DNA of 64,000 bases from UBA2336 sp049306095 (GTDB taxonomy: Bacteria > Bacteroidota > Bacteroidia > Cytophagales > Cyclobacteriaceae): assembly GCA_049306095.1 (NCBI GenBank), contig JBAQPU010000052.1, forward strand, positions 1 to 64,000, read 5' to 3'. Positions 34,812 to 42,795 of the stretch are shown here, in pieces (within the stretch, counting starts at the first letter, position 1; every line of letters starts with the position of its first letter). Below the pieces are notes generated by a model. It saw only the letters and a list, made by a program, of their open reading frames with translations. It was not told the origin of the DNA and did no database searches. A program made the position numbers and the translations under genes.

Positions 34812-36128
34812 TCAGTTTGAAATAACCGCTTTGCGCCCAATGCTGATGTAGGTAAATCCAAGCTCACTCATCTCATCCAATCCGTATAGATTTCGCCCAT
34901 CAAAAATAACCTTGCGTTTCATTGCTTTGGCTATTCTTTCAAAATCAGGATTGCGATACTCGGGCCATTCTGTAACAATCATTAACGCATCCGCATCCTG
35001 AAGGATTTCATATTGGTGTTCACTGTATTGAATTTTATCACCAAAAATTCTTTTCACATTCTCCATGGCTTCCGGATCATGCACCTTAACCACAGCACCT
35101 TGAGCCAATAATTCCTGAATGTTATACAATGACGGTGCTTCCCGTATGTCATCGGTTTGGGGTTTAAACGCCAGACCCCACATCGCAATTGTTTTTCCTT
35201 TCATTGATCCGTTGAAGTGTTTCTTCATACTTCCGATCAGTTTCGTCTTTTGCACTTCATTGACATCCATAACCGACTTTAAAATTTTAAAGTCATAATT
35301 GGAGTCTTTTGAAGATTTGGCAAGCGCTTGCACATCTTTAGGAAAACAACTTCCTCCATAGCCTATTCCGGCAAAAAGAAAACGTTTCCCGATTCGACTA
35401 TCCGTACCAATACCCTTGCGCACCAGGTCAACATCGGCACCCAGACTTTCACAAAGGTTTGCTACTTCATTCATGAAGGTGATTTTGGTGGCTAAAAAAG
35501 CATTTGCCGCATATTTGGTAAGTTCAGAGGAGCGTTCATCCATAAAAATTATGGGGTTCCCCTGCCGTGTGAAGGGGGCATACAGGTTCTCCATGAGTTT
35601 CGTTGCCCTGGCAGATTTGGTTCCAACAACTACTCTTTCGGGTTTCATAAAATCTTCCACTGCTAATCCTTCTCTCAAAAATTCGGGATTGGAAACCACA
35701 TCAAATTCGACAGTCGCTTTTTTTGCAACCCGTTCTCTTACCAATTCTGCTGTTCCAACCGGCACAGTGCTTTTATTGACGATTACCGTATAGTCTTTGA
35801 GAAGGGGGCCGATCTGCTCGGCAACGCCTAAAACATATTGAAGATCAGCAGAACCGTCCTCCCCAGGAGGGGTTGGTAAAGCAAGCATAATAATTTTTGC
35901 ATCCTTAATGCCTGTAGCCAAATCCGTGGTGAAGAAAAGGCGCTCCTGGTGAACATTCTTTTCAAACATAGGCTCAAGACCATGTTCAAAAATGGTTACT
36001 CTTCCTGATCGGAGAGTGGCCACTTTCTTTTCGTCAATGTCAACACACGTTACCGTATTGCCCGTTTCAGCAAAACAAGTTCCTGTTACAAGACCAACAT
36101 ACCCGGTTCCAATCACAGCTATTTTCAT
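34812..36128 (-). CDS. ugd: UDP-glucose 6-dehydrogenase
   Basis: Ugd makes UDP-glucuronate from UDP-glucose with two NAD reductions. The 438-residue product has the Rossmann start IGTGYVGLVTGTCFAETG, a middle domain with the catalytic Cys in GYGGSCFPKD, and a C-terminal UDP-binding domain (GLAFKPQTDDIREAP). It is the first gene of the three-gene sugar-nucleotide group, followed by rfbB after 10 bp. A UDP-N-acetylmannosamine dehydrogenase is less likely because of the FDG RNLYG end. Confidence 0.93.
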   Translation of the reverse strand: MKIAVIGTGYVGLVTGTCFAETGNTVTCVDIDEKKVATLRSGRVTIFEHGLEPMFEKNVHQERLFFTTDLATGIKDAKIIMLALPTPPGEDGSADLQYVLGVAEQIGPLLKDYTVIVNKSTVPVGTAELVRERVAKKATVEFDVVSNPEFLREGLAVEDFMKPERVVVGTKSARATKLMENLYAPFTRQGNPIIFMDERSSELTKYAANAFLATKITFMNEVANLCESLGADVDLVRKGIGTDSRIGKRFLFAGIGYGGSCFPKDVQALAKSSKDSNYDFKILKSVMDVNEVQKTKLIGSMKKHFNGSMKGKTIAMWGLAFKPQTDDIREAPSLYNIQELLAQGAVVKVHDPEAMENVKRIFGDKIQYSEHQYEILQDADALMIVTEWPEYRNPDFERIAKAMKRKVIFDGRNLYGLDEMSELGFTYISIGRKAVISN

Positions 36129-36219
36129 AGTAGAATTTAAAAAGTCGCCAAAAATAAATCCTTTTTAGGAGAACCGATAAGGTCGCCAAAAGGAGGCGTA
36201 TTTTAAACAAACTAACATT

Positions 36220-36250
36220 CGTTCGTATTATGAAAATTTGACTAACTTCG
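36220..36250 (+). promoter_or_regulatory. Possible acyl-CoA dehydrogenase promoter
   Basis: TAACTTCG (36243-36250) resembles the -7 box TAnnTTTG with one change, with CGTTCG as a weak -33 element about 20 bp upstream. The ATG at 36277 is 26 bases downstream. Confidence 0.4.
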
Positions 36251-36276
36251 TGCCCCTTAAACAAATAAGACACTAT

Positions 36277-37446
36277 ATGGAGGTTATGGAAGAAAGATTG
36301 ACCGGAGTAAACTTTGAAGAGAGCGAGAATCAGAAAATGATTGCTCAGATGATCCGCGATTTTGGAGACAAAGAAATCAAACCAAAAATGATGGATTGGG
36401 ACGAATCGCAGGAATTCCCCATTGATGTCTTCAAAAAAATGGGAAAACTGGGCATCATGGGAGTTTTGGTGCCGGAGGAGTACGGAGGTGCAGGATTTGG
36501 ATACCTCGAATACGTAACAGCCATTGCTGAGCTTTCAAAGATTGACGGATCAATCGGTCTTTCGATGGCAGCCCATAATTCGCTTTGCACGGGGCATATC
36601 CTCCAGCATGCGAATGAAGAGCAAAAAAGAAAATATCTTCCTAAGCTTGCTACGGCCGATTGGATTGGTGCCTGGGGATTAACAGAACCCAACACAGGAT
36701 CGGATGCAGGAAACATGCGCACGGTGGCTGTTAAAGACGGAGACTATTATGTTATTAATGGAGCTAAAAATTTCATTACTCATGCTAAGTCTGGGAATGT
36801 GGCCGTGGTCATTGTTCGCACCGGTGAAGTGGGCGACTCGCACGGCATGACTGCCTTTATCATTGAAAAAGGAACCCCTGGTTTCACTTCAGGCAAAAAG
36901 GAAAACAAACTTGGCATGCGGGCTTCCGAAACGGCCGAGTTGGTTTTTAACGATTGCCGCATTCATCAATCGCAAATGATTGGAAAAGAAGGTGAAGGAT
37001 TTATTCAGGCCATGAAAGTGTTGGATGGCGGAAGAATTTCAATTGCTTCGTTGAGCTTGGGTATTGCCCAGGGGGCTTTTGAAGCCGCTTTAAAATACTC
37101 ACACGAACGCCACCAGTTTAACCAACCCATTTCAAAATTCCAGGGAATTGCCTTTAAGCTTGCCGATATGGCTACCAAAATTGAAGCGGCCAAGCTGCTT
37201 ACATACCGAGCAGCGGATTTGAAAAATAAAGGTATAAACGTAAATAAGGAATCTGCCATGGCGAAGTTCTATGCCTCTGAAGTTGCCGTAGAGGTGGCTA
37301 ACGAAAGTGTTCAGATTTTTGGAGGGTATGGCTATACAAAGGATTTTCCGGCTGAAAAGTATTATCGGGATGCCAAACTCTGCACCATTGGCGAAGGAAC
37401 GTCTGAAATCCAGAAACTGGTTATTTCCCGTAGTATTTTGAAATAG
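36277..37446 (+). CDS. Acyl-CoA dehydrogenase
   Basis: The start at 36277 (MEVMEERL) or 36286 is preferred over a TTG at 36238. The 389-residue flavoenzyme oxidises acyl-CoA to enoyl-CoA. Motifs: GLTEPNTGSDAGNM for FAD/acyl binding, GMRASETAELVFNDCR, and the catalytic Glu in IGEGTSEIQKLVISR, placed as in short-chain/medium-chain enzymes. Electron acceptor is likely an electron transfer flavoprotein. No beta-oxidation partners nearby. Confidence 0.94.
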   Translation: MEVMEERLTGVNFEESENQKMIAQMIRDFGDKEIKPKMMDWDESQEFPIDVFKKMGKLGIMGVLVPEEYGGAGFGYLEYVTAIAELSKIDGSIGLSMAAHNSLCTGHILQHANEEQKRKYLPKLATADWIGAWGLTEPNTGSDAGNMRTVAVKDGDYYVINGAKNFITHAKSGNVAVVIVRTGEVGDSHGMTAFIIEKGTPGFTSGKKENKLGMRASETAELVFNDCRIHQSQMIGKEGEGFIQAMKVLDGGRISIASLSLGIAQGAFEAALKYSHERHQFNQPISKFQGIAFKLADMATKIEAAKLLTYRAADLKNKGINVNKESAMAKFYASEVAVEVANESVQIFGGYGYTKDFPAEKYYRDAKLCTIGEGTSEIQKLVISRSILK

Positions 37447-37477
37447 TTGTGCAATTTGAACGGGTTTTCTATATTTG
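37447..37477 (+). promoter_or_regulatory. Predicted rpsU promoter
   Basis: TATATTTG (37470-37477) is a perfect -7 box and TTG (37447-37449) lies exactly 20 bp upstream. The rpsU start is 21 bases downstream. This is the expected promoter of a highly expressed ribosomal protein gene. Confidence 0.65.
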
Positions 37478-37498
37478 CAGCCCTAATTATCAGAAAAC

Positions 37499-37693
37499 AT
37501 GATTGTTATCAACATTAAAGAAAACGAGTCTATTGATAAGGCCCTGAAGCGTTTCAAGAAGAAATTTGAAAAAACAGGTGTTTTAAAGGAATTACGCGCC
37601 CGTACTTCTTTCGAAAAGCCTTCTGTAAAGCGCAGAACCGAGATTAAAAAGGCTGCCTACATCGAAAACTTGAGAAGAACAGAAAACGCTTAA
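37499..37693 (+). CDS. rpsU: 30S ribosomal protein S21
   Basis: The 64-residue basic product matches bS21: KENESIDKALKRFKKKFEKTGVLKELRAR and a Lys/Arg C-terminus (SVKRRTEIKKAA). In Bacteroidota S21 usually precedes xerC and hpf, as here. A perfect terminator follows, so it may be expressed on its own as well as with xerC. Confidence 0.97.
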   Translation: MIVINIKENESIDKALKRFKKKFEKTGVLKELRARTSFEKPSVKRRTEIKKAAYIENLRRTENA

Positions 37694-37721
37694 TCGCGCT
37701 ATTTATAAACAATTTTTGCTG

Positions 37722-37760
37722 ATCCCCTTCAGGAACTTTCCTGAAGGGGATTATTTTTTT
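37722..37760 (+). terminator. Rho-independent terminator after rpsU
   Basis: ATCCCCTTCAGGA (37722-37734) and TCCTGAAGGGGAT (37739-37751) form a perfect 13-bp stem with an ACTT loop, followed by ATTTTTTT. It is the strongest terminator in the window. Confidence 0.9.
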
Positions 37761-37771
37761 ACATTGGGTAA

Positions 37772-37809
37772 TCCCGATGGTTCTGCCAACCTGCAGGCAG
37801 GTATCGGGA
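37772..37809. repeat. Nested hairpin upstream of xerC
   Basis: TCCCGAT (37772-37778) pairs with ATCGGGA (37803-37809); inside, CTGCC (37783-37787) pairs with GGCAG (37796-37800) around AACCTGCA. The palindromic word CCTGCAGG is included. Confidence 0.65.
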
Positions 37810-37828
37810 AGGGTTTGTGCAGTAACGA

Positions 37829-38707
37829 ATGATTGATTCCTTCCTGAAATATCTCCAATACGAAAAAAGGGTAAGTTCCCATACCTCTTTAGCGTATAAA
37901 GGCGACCTCGACCAGTTTTCAGAATTTCTTCAGCAAACATATGGTGATTCAACCCTTGAGTCAGCGAATTATGGCATGATCCGCTCCTGGATTATTCAAC
38001 TCACCGACACCGACCTAAACACAACTTCGGTTAATCGAAAAATTGCAAGCCTAAAGGCCTATTATAAATTTCTGATGCGGCAGGAAACGATCGCCAAAAA
38101 TCCCATGCAAAAAATAAGAGTGCTTAAAACCAAAAAGCGACTTCCGTCTTTTGCTAATGAAGGAGACATGGTAAAGGTGTTGGATCACACCCTGTTTGAC
38201 GATTCCCTGGAAGGCTGGAGAAACAAATTGATTCTGGAATTATTATATGCCACCGGCATTCGTTTGTCTGAACTTATTCAGTTAAAAGAAAACAAGATCA
38301 ATTTTCATGATCGAACCATTAAGGTGTTGGGAAAAAGAAACAAGGAAAGAATCATCCCTTTTCCTGCCGGGATCGTTCCAATACTAGAGCGGTACAAACA
38401 CGTGCGCAACCGCGAAGTGGAAATGAAAAATCACGGACTGTTGTTAGTAACGGACGAAGGCAAACCATGTTATCCCATGATGGTATACAGGGTAGTGAAA
38501 AAATATTTAGCCGAAACCAATACTGAAAAGAGAAGTCCGCATGTGTTGCGCCACACGTACGCCACACATTTACTCAACAAAGGAGCAGAAATTAATGCCG
38601 TGAAAGATTTACTGGGTCACAGCAGTTTGGCGGCCACACAGGTGTACACGCACAACTCAATGGAAAAAATTAAAAAGGCCTTTGACCAGGCTCACCCAAA
38701 AGCTTAA
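37829..38707 (+). CDS. xerC: Tyrosine recombinase XerC/XerD
   Basis: Xer recombinases resolve chromosome dimers at dif. The 292-residue product has a SAM-like N-terminal core-binding domain (FLKYLQYEKRVSSHTSLAYKGDLDQF) and the catalytic domain: Arg in ATGIRLSELIQL, His-Arg in SPHVLRHTYATHLL, the second His in LLGHSSLAATQVYTH and the Tyr in that same motif. The domain and context (after rpsU) fit XerC of Bacteroidota rather than a phage integrase; no att-like repeats border it. Confidence 0.92.
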   Translation: MIDSFLKYLQYEKRVSSHTSLAYKGDLDQFSEFLQQTYGDSTLESANYGMIRSWIIQLTDTDLNTTSVNRKIASLKAYYKFLMRQETIAKNPMQKIRVLKTKKRLPSFANEGDMVKVLDHTLFDDSLEGWRNKLILELLYATGIRLSELIQLKENKINFHDRTIKVLGKRNKERIIPFPAGIVPILERYKHVRNREVEMKNHGLLLVTDEGKPCYPMMVYRVVKKYLAETNTEKRSPHVLRHTYATHLLNKGAEINAVKDLLGHSSLAATQVYTHNSMEKIKKAFDQAHPKA

Positions 38708-38726
38708 CATGAATGGTGGGAGATAA

Positions 38727-38807
38727 ATGACTTCACAAAAAACCAAAAATGAACTGTATGAAATAAACTCTACCAAAGACCAACCTGCCGAACCGGCAGC
38801 AGGTTAA
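38727..38807 (+). CDS. Possible very short open reading frame between xerC and hpf
   Basis: An ATG at 38727, preceded by GGTGGGAG at a good ribosome-binding distance, opens a frame of 26 residues (TSQKTKNELYEINSTKDQ...) that stops inside the hairpin at 38805-38807. It is rich in polar residues and has no relatives I can name. It may be chance. Confidence 0.2.
   Translation: MTSQKTKNELYEINSTKDQPAEPAAG
38782..38805. repeat. Hairpin between xerC and hpf
   Basis: AACCTGC (38782-38788) pairs with GCAGGTT (38799-38805); a competing stem GCCG/CGGC lies inside. It shares the words AACCTGC and CTGCC with the nested hairpin on the other side of xerC. Confidence 0.6.
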
Positions 38808-38857
38808 ATGTCTTGAGGGCCGGAAAATTAATGTTTAACGTTTAAATTTTTTCAGTT

Positions 38858-39160
38858 ATGAAGCTAGAATTTCAATCCATCCACTTTAATGCAGACCAGA
38901 AGCTGATTGATTTCATTCAAAAGAGAGTGGACAAACTCGAAACGTATTACGACCGATTGGTAGACGGTGAAGTCTTTTTAAGGTTAAACAATGAAGGAAT
39001 TGACAACAAAACAGTTGAAATAAAATTGAATGTGCCAGGCACGCAACTTTTTGCAACAGAAAAGGCCCGTTCATTTGAAGCCGCTACCGATCAAGCCACA
39101 GAGGCACTTAAAAATCAATTGAAAAAATTTAAAACAAAAGTAAAACAGGGACGGGCATAA
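38858..39160 (+). CDS. hpf: Ribosome hibernation promoting factor, short form (HPF/RaiA)
   Basis: The 100-residue product is a single S30AE domain (KLEFQSIHFNADQKLIDFIQKRVDKLETYYDRLVDG...VEIKLNVPGTQLFATEKARSFEAATDQATEALKNQLKKF). It binds the 30S decoding site in stationary phase. The C-terminal dimerisation domain of long HPF is absent. Confidence 0.92.
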   Translation: MKLEFQSIHFNADQKLIDFIQKRVDKLETYYDRLVDGEVFLRLNNEGIDNKTVEIKLNVPGTQLFATEKARSFEAATDQATEALKNQLKKFKTKVKQGRA

Positions 39161-39179
39161 GGGCTTATCTATATAAAGC

Positions 39180-39209
39180 AAAAGCTCCCCGGATAACCGG
39201 AGAGCTTTT
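39180..39209. terminator. Bidirectional terminator between hpf and metK
   Basis: AAAAGCTC..CCGG and CCGG..GAGCTTTT form a stem around ATAA (39193-39196) with one unpaired base, flanked by T-rich sequence on the plus side and by TTTTGCTTT on the minus side. It suits the converging hpf and metK genes. Confidence 0.8.
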
Positions 39210-39231
39210 CTATTTTATGCCTACCTTGGAA

Positions 39232-40485
39232 TTAAATCTTAAACGCCTTCTTCACCAGGCCAACGTAATCCAACTTTTCCCACGGGAATAATTCCACTTT
39301 TACTTTCTTTTCGTTGCGTCTTCCCTTGTTAAACGTTTTCTCAACAATTTTTGGTTCACGACCCATGTGTCCGTATGCTGCAGTCTCTGAATAGATGGGT
39401 GTTCTTAAATTAAAACGCTGCTCAATAAAATAGGGGCGCATGTCGAAGATCTTTTCAACCTTTTTCGCTATTTCCCCATCATTCAATTTCACTTTTGCTG
39501 TTCCGTAAGTATTCACGTAAAGTCCTACGGGCCTTGCAACTCCAATCGCGTAAGCAACCTGCACCAATACTTCATCGCACACTCCGGCAGCCACCAGGTT
39601 TTTTGCCACGTGACGCGTGGCGTAGGCTGCAGAACGATCAACTTTGGATGGATCTTTACCTGAAAAAGCTCCTCCTCCATGTGCTCCTTTTCCACCATAG
39701 GTATCAACAATAATCTTTCGGCCTGTTAAACCGGTATCGCCATGCGGGCCACCAATTACAAATTTTCCGGTAGGATTAACGTGGTATTGAATATCGCTTC
39801 CAAAAAGTTTTTGAACACGCTTGGGAAGTTTTTTCATGACGCGAGGCACCAGGATATTAATCACATCCTCCTTGATCTTCTTCAGCATCGGTGCATCCTT
39901 ATCGAAATCATCGTGCTGCGTAGAAACCACGATGGCATCTATGCGCTGTGGTTTATTGTCATCGCTGTATTCAATGGTCACTTGCGATTTTGAATCAGGA
40001 CGCAGGTAAGTCATTACTTTGCCTTCTCTGCGAATGGCGGCCAGTTCGCGCAACAATGAATGCGCGATTTCCAACGGAAGCGGCATGTAATTATCCGTTT
40101 CATTGGTCGCATAACCAAACATCATTCCCTGATCGCCCGCTCCCTGATCTTCTTTTTTCTTTCGCTCAACCCCCTGGTTGATGTCGGGAGATTGCTCATG
40201 AATAGCCGAAAGAATTCCGCATGAGTTTGCTTCGAACATGTACTCACTTTTGGTATAGCCTATTTTGCGAATGACTTCACGGGCAATATCCTGAACATCT
40301 AGATACGCTTCAGATTTTACTTCGCCCGCCAGCACCACCTGGCCGGTGGTTACCAGTGTTTCGCAGGCCACTTTTGACTCGGGATCATACGCAAGAAAAT
40401 AATCGATAAGGGCATCGGATACCTGGTCAGCCACTTTGTCGGGATGTCCTTCTGAAACCGATTCAGATGTGAATAAATAGGGCAT
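39232..40485 (-). CDS. metK: S-adenosylmethionine synthetase
   Basis: MetK makes SAM from methionine and ATP. The 417-residue product has the hallmark motifs FTSESVSEGHPDKVADQVSDALID, the GAGDQGMMFGYA loop, and GGKGAHGGGAFSGKDPSKVDRS, with metal and phosphate ligands intact. A Bacteroidota promoter lies 40 bp upstream, too close for a SAM riboswitch. Confidence 0.98.
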   Translation of the reverse strand: MPYLFTSESVSEGHPDKVADQVSDALIDYFLAYDPESKVACETLVTTGQVVLAGEVKSEAYLDVQDIAREVIRKIGYTKSEYMFEANSCGILSAIHEQSPDINQGVERKKKEDQGAGDQGMMFGYATNETDNYMPLPLEIAHSLLRELAAIRREGKVMTYLRPDSKSQVTIEYSDDNKPQRIDAIVVSTQHDDFDKDAPMLKKIKEDVINILVPRVMKKLPKRVQKLFGSDIQYHVNPTGKFVIGGPHGDTGLTGRKIIVDTYGGKGAHGGGAFSGKDPSKVDRSAAYATRHVAKNLVAAGVCDEVLVQVAYAIGVARPVGLYVNTYGTAKVKLNDGEIAKKVEKIFDMRPYFIEQRFNLRTPIYSETAAYGHMGREPKIVEKTFNKGRRNEKKVKVELFPWEKLDYVGLVKKAFKI

Positions 40486-40528
40486 TTTATTTTAGATTTT
40501 AATTGGGTGGAATTTCGATTTAAGGCGG

Positions 40529-40559
40529 CAAAGTTAGGGGATTGAATCTAATTCAGAAA
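40529..40559 (-). promoter_or_regulatory. Predicted metK promoter
   Basis: On the minus strand TAACTTTG (40529-40536) matches the -7 consensus with TTTC (40556-40559) 19 bp upstream. The leader is about 40 bases. Confidence 0.6.
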
Positions 40560-40563
40560 TCCC

Positions 40564-41268
40564 TCATGCCAGGAAAAGAAAAACAGCAGGGAGCTTAGGA
40601 AATTCAGGTTTTTGATCCTTCCAAAATTTAACCTGTTTGGATACGATTGATTCACCTGCACCGGTAATATCCACCGCAATACAAAGCTGGGTTTCTGGGT
40701 TCAACGTTTTCAGTAGATGATTCATCATCTGATTATTGCGGTATGGTGTTTCAATGAAGATTTGGGTTTGGTTCTTTGACCTGGACTCTTTCTCCAACGT
40801 TTTAATGGCCTGGATCACCTCTGCCCCATCGATGGGCAGGTAGCCGTGAAAAGCAAAATGCTGACCGTTTAAACCGGACGCCATCAACGCAAGCAAAATT
40901 GACGATGGCCCTACCAACGGAATTACTTTTATTCCATTTTGGTGGGCGTACCGGACCGCCAATGATCCTGGATCGGCCACCCCGGGACACCCTGCTTCGG
41001 AAAGGATGCCCAGATTTTTTCCTCTCATCAGCGGAGAAAACAACTCGTTCAAATCTTTTTCAGAAGTATCTTTATTCAGCACTTTAAAATCAAGAGCTTC
41101 GATTGACTCATAAAATTTCAAACTACTCAAGAATCTTCTTGCCGTACGGATATCTTCAGCCAAAAAAAATTGAATCGTTTTAAGCGCAGCTCTCACGCCC
41201 GGGGTAACAGAATTTTCAAGCGAACTTTCGGCTATTGGTGTTGGGATCAGATAAAGATTTCCAGCCAT
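40564..41268 (-). CDS. RsmI-like SAM-dependent methyltransferase (tetrapyrrole methylase fold)
   Basis: The 234-residue product begins NLYLIPTPIAESSLENSVT and has GILSEAGCPGVADPGS and LVGPSSILLALMASGLNG, the RsmI-type SAM pocket, and IFIETPYRNNQMMNHL where RsmI has its substrate loop. RsmI makes the 2'-O-methyl of C1402 in 16S rRNA. Many Bacteroidota carry two such proteins, so this could be a paralogue with another RNA target. It precedes metK divergently? No: it is on the same minus strand, just upstream of metK, 78 bp away. Confidence 0.85.
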   Translation of the reverse strand: MAGNLYLIPTPIAESSLENSVTPGVRAALKTIQFFLAEDIRTARRFLSSLKFYESIEALDFKVLNKDTSEKDLNELFSPLMRGKNLGILSEAGCPGVADPGSLAVRYAHQNGIKVIPLVGPSSILLALMASGLNGQHFAFHGYLPIDGAEVIQAIKTLEKESRSKNQTQIFIETPYRNNQMMNHLLKTLNPETQLCIAVDITGAGESIVSKQVKFWKDQKPEFPKLPAVFLFLA

Positions 41269-41269
41269 A

Positions 41270-41968
41270 TTAGTTGGTTAACGCTGCACGTTCAGGAAAC
41301 GTAACATGAATACGCAGACGGATAACATTTACGGTTTCAAAATCAACTTCCTGGTCCGGTCTTGACTCATTAGCAATATAAAATAATTCTGCCCGGGTTT
41401 GGGAATTGATGGCATAGCCTACGCCTGAGTAAAATCTGCGCCTATTAAAAAACATCTTTTGATGATCATTAATATCTTCAAATATTTCGAATGCCAATGG
41501 AATATACCAGGTTCCTTCCTGAAGAGTTGACTGATTGATCAGCACGGAGGCACCAAACAATGTGCGAAAACGAAGCAAAAATTCAGTCGCTCCTTCTTTA
41601 AAAAAATTCCGCTCCTCCAAGCGTGTAAAGTTATTGAGCATAACACGATTTAATACGCGCTGCTCAACCCTGATCCCCTGCCATCCGCGTGCTTCATTTG
41701 CAGAGCCTTCTTCTTTGGGGTGTGCATAAAACCAGGCGGCACCGCCACTTATCATAATGTTTTTTGATAACTGGTAGGACGCGGATGGCCTGATATAAAA
41801 TGAAGCGGCAGCTTGGCCATCTACTTTCGCACGGGAGCCTGCATCACCAAAGACAGTAACCTTATCGCTGATGCTCTTGTACACATTCAGGTCGGCCCAA
41901 ACTTCATTGTTTTGAGCAAAAATGATTTGCGGAAGCAACATCAGGTATATCAGGATTCTCTCACTCAT
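41270..41968 (-). CDS. DUF2490 outer-membrane-type protein
   Basis: The ATG at 41968 starts a signal peptide (MSERILIYLMLLPQIIFAQ); a longer frame to 42001 would lie inside the hydrolase gene. The mature chain matches the DUF2490 family, predicted outer-membrane beta-barrels of about 210 residues: EVWADLNVYKSIS at the start, alternating strand pattern and RAELFYIANES near the end. It overlaps the hydrolase stop by 8 bp (ATGAGTGA), so translation is coupled, and ends 1 bp before the RsmI-like gene. Confidence 0.85.
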   Translation of the reverse strand: MSERILIYLMLLPQIIFAQNNEVWADLNVYKSISDKVTVFGDAGSRAKVDGQAAASFYIRPSASYQLSKNIMISGGAAWFYAHPKEEGSANEARGWQGIRVEQRVLNRVMLNNFTRLEERNFFKEGATEFLLRFRTLFGASVLINQSTLQEGTWYIPLAFEIFEDINDHQKMFFNRRRFYSGVGYAINSQTRAELFYIANESRPDQEVDFETVNVIRLRIHVTFPERAALTN

Positions 41969-42737
41969 TGCTTCGCGGTGACTCAAGAAAATTAGTAACA
42001 ACTTCTACAAACTCTTTTGGTTTTTCGGCTTGTACCCAATGGCCCGTATCCATGGTGATCAGCGTGGAGTTGGGGAAAAGATTTTTTATTCGCGTTCGGT
42101 CCTCATCTTTCACATAACGCGAATGCGCCCCCCGCACAAATAATGTTTGTCCTGAATACGTTCCCGGATAGTGAATGTCGGCACTGATTTGCTCCAGGTT
42201 GCTGTCAATTACGTTCAGGTTAATTTTCCATGCAAATCCACCTTCGGGTTTACGCGAAAGGTTCTTCAACAAAAACTGGCGAACATCAGCCTCTGGCACA
42301 TAGTTCGATAAAATTTCATCCGCCTGATTTCTGGTTTGAAGCGCATCTATCGGAATGGCCTTCAGCCCCTCCACAATGCTATCGTGATGAACAGGATATG
42401 CTTTGGGGGCTATGTCAACCACAATAAGTTTGTCCAACATGGTTGGGTTGGCGATGGCAAAATTCATCGCTGTTTTGCCTCCCATGGAGTGACCCAGCAC
42501 AATGGGTTTGTCCAGTTTATGTTCGGTGATAAAGTCTCGTAAATCGATTGCCAATACCTGATAGTCGAACTCGGGGCTGTGTGGTGATTGCCCATGGTTT
42601 CGTTGGTCCACCAGAAACACGTGGTATCGATCGGCCAACAGTTTCGCCTGCGTAAGCCAGTTATCGGATGAACCCATCAGTCCATGCAGGATAATCATCG
42701 GTTGACCATTCCCTAATTCGCGATAGAATAATTTCAT
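41961..42737 (-). CDS. Alpha/beta hydrolase, YbfF-like esterase
   Basis: The ATG at 42737 (MKLFYREL) gives 258 residues; upstream residues in the frame (to 42791) are not conserved. It has ILHGLMGSSDNW for the oxyanion hole, nucleophile Ser in GHSMGGKTA, VDQRNHGQSPHS and the catalytic His in TGHWVQAEKP. This is the YbfF/BioH-like family that hydrolyses acyl-CoA or small esters. First gene of a hydrolase-DUF2490-methylase string, divergent from lysA. Confidence 0.88.
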   Translation of the reverse strand: MKLFYRELGNGQPMIILHGLMGSSDNWLTQAKLLADRYHVFLVDQRNHGQSPHSPEFDYQVLAIDLRDFITEHKLDKPIVLGHSMGGKTAMNFAIANPTMLDKLIVVDIAPKAYPVHHDSIVEGLKAIPIDALQTRNQADEILSNYVPEADVRQFLLKNLSRKPEGGFAWKINLNVIDSNLEQISADIHYPGTYSGQTLFVRGAHSRYVKDEDRTRIKNLFPNSTLITMDTGHWVQAEKPKEFVEVVTNFLESPRSNE

Positions 42738-42795
42738 AGAGTAAAAATAAGAATTCAATGCTGACAAGATATATTTGATTCTTGATCTCAATAAT

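Noticed and set aside
37829..38707. Integrase of a prophage or genomic island
   Set aside because: The gene lies in the rpsU-xerC-hpf context of core Bacteroidota chromosomes, with no att repeats, tRNA or phage genes near.
40486..40563. SAM riboswitch ahead of metK
   Set aside because: The predicted leader is about 40 bases, too short for known SAM riboswitches, and no matching fold is seen.
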